Source of the DNA: Streptomyces sp. CT34
GTDB lineage: Bacteria; Actinomycetota; Actinomycetes; Streptomycetales; Streptomycetaceae
Assembly: GCF_000805335.1 (NCBI RefSeq)
Contig: NZ_KN708638.1
Span: 1,388,383 to 1,452,382 of the forward strand
DNA length: 64,000 nucleotides
Reading direction: 5' to 3'
Every line of letters starts with the position of its first letter. The first letter of the stretch is position 1. This document shows, piece by piece, positions 63,016 to 64,000 of the stretch. Under the pieces are notes generated by a model. That model saw only the letters and a list, made by a program, of their open reading frames with translations, had not been told where the DNA came from and did no database searches. A program made the position numbers and the translations under genes.

Positions 63016-64000
63016 TCACCCGAGATCGGGCGGATCGATCCGCACCCGCACCGGCTCACCCTCCCGCTTGACGAGGCGCGCCGCGCGGGCGGCCTTCAGC
63101 GCCGCGGCCAGCGCCGCTCCCTGGCCCGGCCGAACCCGTACGAGCGCACGCTCCCACGCCTCGCCGGGCGGCGGATCCCCCGGTTTCCGTGGGCGCCCGG
63201 GATCCGGCACCGGGAGTGGAACGGGGCCCAACACCTCGGCCCCCGCGGGGAGTTCGGCCACCCGCAGCAGACCGGCGACATCCTCGGCGCGGCCCGCCAC
63301 CGACGCCATCCGCGACACCGGCGGAAACCCCAGCTCCGCCCGCTCGGCCAGCTCGCGGACCGCGTGGCCGACCGGATCCCAGCGCACCAGCGCCTGAACC
63401 GGCCGCAGCGTCGGCTCCGCTATCACCGCGACCGTGCCGCCCTCGGCCTGCCCCCGGACCAGCGCGGCGGCCCCCAGCCAGCGGCGCAACGCCTCCTCCC
63501 CCGCCCGGAGATCCGGCCGGCCCAACAGCGCCCAGCCGTCCAGCAGCAGCGCGGCGGCATACCCCCCGCCCTCGGCCACCGGCTCGGCCCCCGGCGTGCT
63601 CACCACCAGCGCGGGCGCCCCCGGCACCGACGCGAGCACATGGTCCCGCCCCGACGTGCGCACCGGCACCGCGGGGAACGCCCGGCCCAGCTCCTCGGCC
63701 GTGCGCCGCGCTCCCACGATCTGCGCCCGCAGCCGGGCCCCGCCGCACTCGGCGCAGTGCCAGTCCGGCTCCTGCCGGCCGCACCAGGCACAGACCAGCT
63801 CGCCCGCCTCCCGCGCCTCCAGGGGACCGGCGCACGCCCGGCAGCGGGCCGGGGTCCGGCACCGCTCACAGGCCAGCCGGGGCGCATAGCCGCGGCGCGG
63901 CACCTGCACCAGCACCGGCCCGTGCCTGAGCCCCTCGCGGACCACCTGCCAGGCCATCGTCGGCAGCCGGGCGGCCCGCGCCGCGGCGTCCCTGGCCTCG
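63016..64000 (-). CDS. priA: primosomal protein N' (PriA), C-terminal part
   Basis: The 3' 328 codons of priA; the gene runs off the right edge. The zinc-binding region is clear: CERCRTPARCRACAGPLEAR and CAWCGRQEPDWHCAECGG hold the cysteine pairs. Downstream lie LGRAFPAVPVRTSGRDHVLA and LGFPPVSRMASVAGRAEDVA. In actinobacteria PriA lacks parts of the helicase motifs and may act mostly in replication-restart assembly; the motif region (Walker A) is outside the window, so this cannot be judged here. Confidence 0.92.
   Translation of the reverse strand, partial: EARDAAARAARLPTMAWQVVREGLRHGPVLVQVPRRGYAPRLACERCRTPARCRACAGPLEAREAGELVCAWCGRQEPDWHCAECGGARLRAQIVGARRTAEELGRAFPAVPVRTSGRDHVLASVPGAPALVVSTPGAEPVAEGGGYAAALLLDGWALLGRPDLRAGEEALRRWLGAAALVRGQAEGGTVAVIAEPTLRPVQALVRWDPVGHAVRELAERAELGFPPVSRMASVAGRAEDVAGLLRVAELPAGAEVLGPVPLPVPDPGRPRKPGDPPPGEAWERALVRVRPGQGAALAAALKAARAARLVKREGEPVRVRIDPPDLG

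Overview
The window reads as a piece of a Streptomyces (or very close actinomycete) chromosome. It is very GC-rich with strong third-position GC bias. Many genes look leaderless, with a TANNNT -10 box ending 6-8 nt before the start codon. The gene set is typical of the genus: hisG/hisE, a riboflavin operon with ribM and an FMN riboswitch, monomeric isocitrate dehydrogenase, rpe, rsmB, fmt and priA, plus Tat and secreted exoproteins. No complete insertion sequence, CRISPR array, rRNA or tRNA was found.

Layout. 1-7.5 kb: end of a B3/B4-domain gene, a transglutaminase-like and a DUF2268 protein, then a DUF6421 / SDR / threonine-aldolase operon, a GDPD, a GNAT and a VOC protein. 7.5-13.7 kb: an eroded accessory zone with a broken CdtB-like toxin/lectin gene, a secreted trypsin-like protease, a TetR tail and a chimeric fragment. 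13.8-19.1 kb: FAD monooxygenase, DUF5134 membrane protein plus M56 protease, HAD phosphatase, SDR. 19.7-26.5 kb: secreted NHL-propeller/LysM protein convergent with a C39-family protein, a uridine-kinase-like NTPase, a small-RNA candidate and an EccA-like AAA ATPase. 26.5-35.7 kb: two CNNM/CorC proteins, a PH protein, hisG, hisE, then ribH-ribBA-ribM-ribE-ribD (all minus) under an FMN riboswitch. 35.8-43.2 kb: NmrA-like protein, MFS, several small secreted proteins and three gene relics (thioesterase, NCS2 permease, LLM oxidoreductase tail). 43.2-53.8 kb: an amino-acid 2-monooxygenase (DavB type) and nitrilase-type amidase, LysR/MFS pair, a SnoaL-like gene behind a SoxR-type promoter, an amino-acid permease with an Lrp regulator, and guaB1. 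54-64 kb: barstar/ribonuclease pair, SorC-type regulator, rpe, icd, rsmB, fmt, a small HTH protein and the 3' part of priA.

How they may work together. The monooxygenase/amidase pair would turn a basic amino acid into its one-carbon-shorter amide and then the acid. The promoter of that amidase and the promoter of the permease-Lrp operon carry the same three-box array (TTGCGC, TTGCGC, TTGYRC, spaced about 2 and 3 helical turns), which suggests one Lrp-type regulator links uptake to catabolism. The rib genes form one FMN-controlled unit that includes its own transporter. All six frameshifts in the three frameshifted relics are equivalent to single-base losses; this may be real decay or an assembly artefact, and large deletions in two of the relics favour real decay for those.
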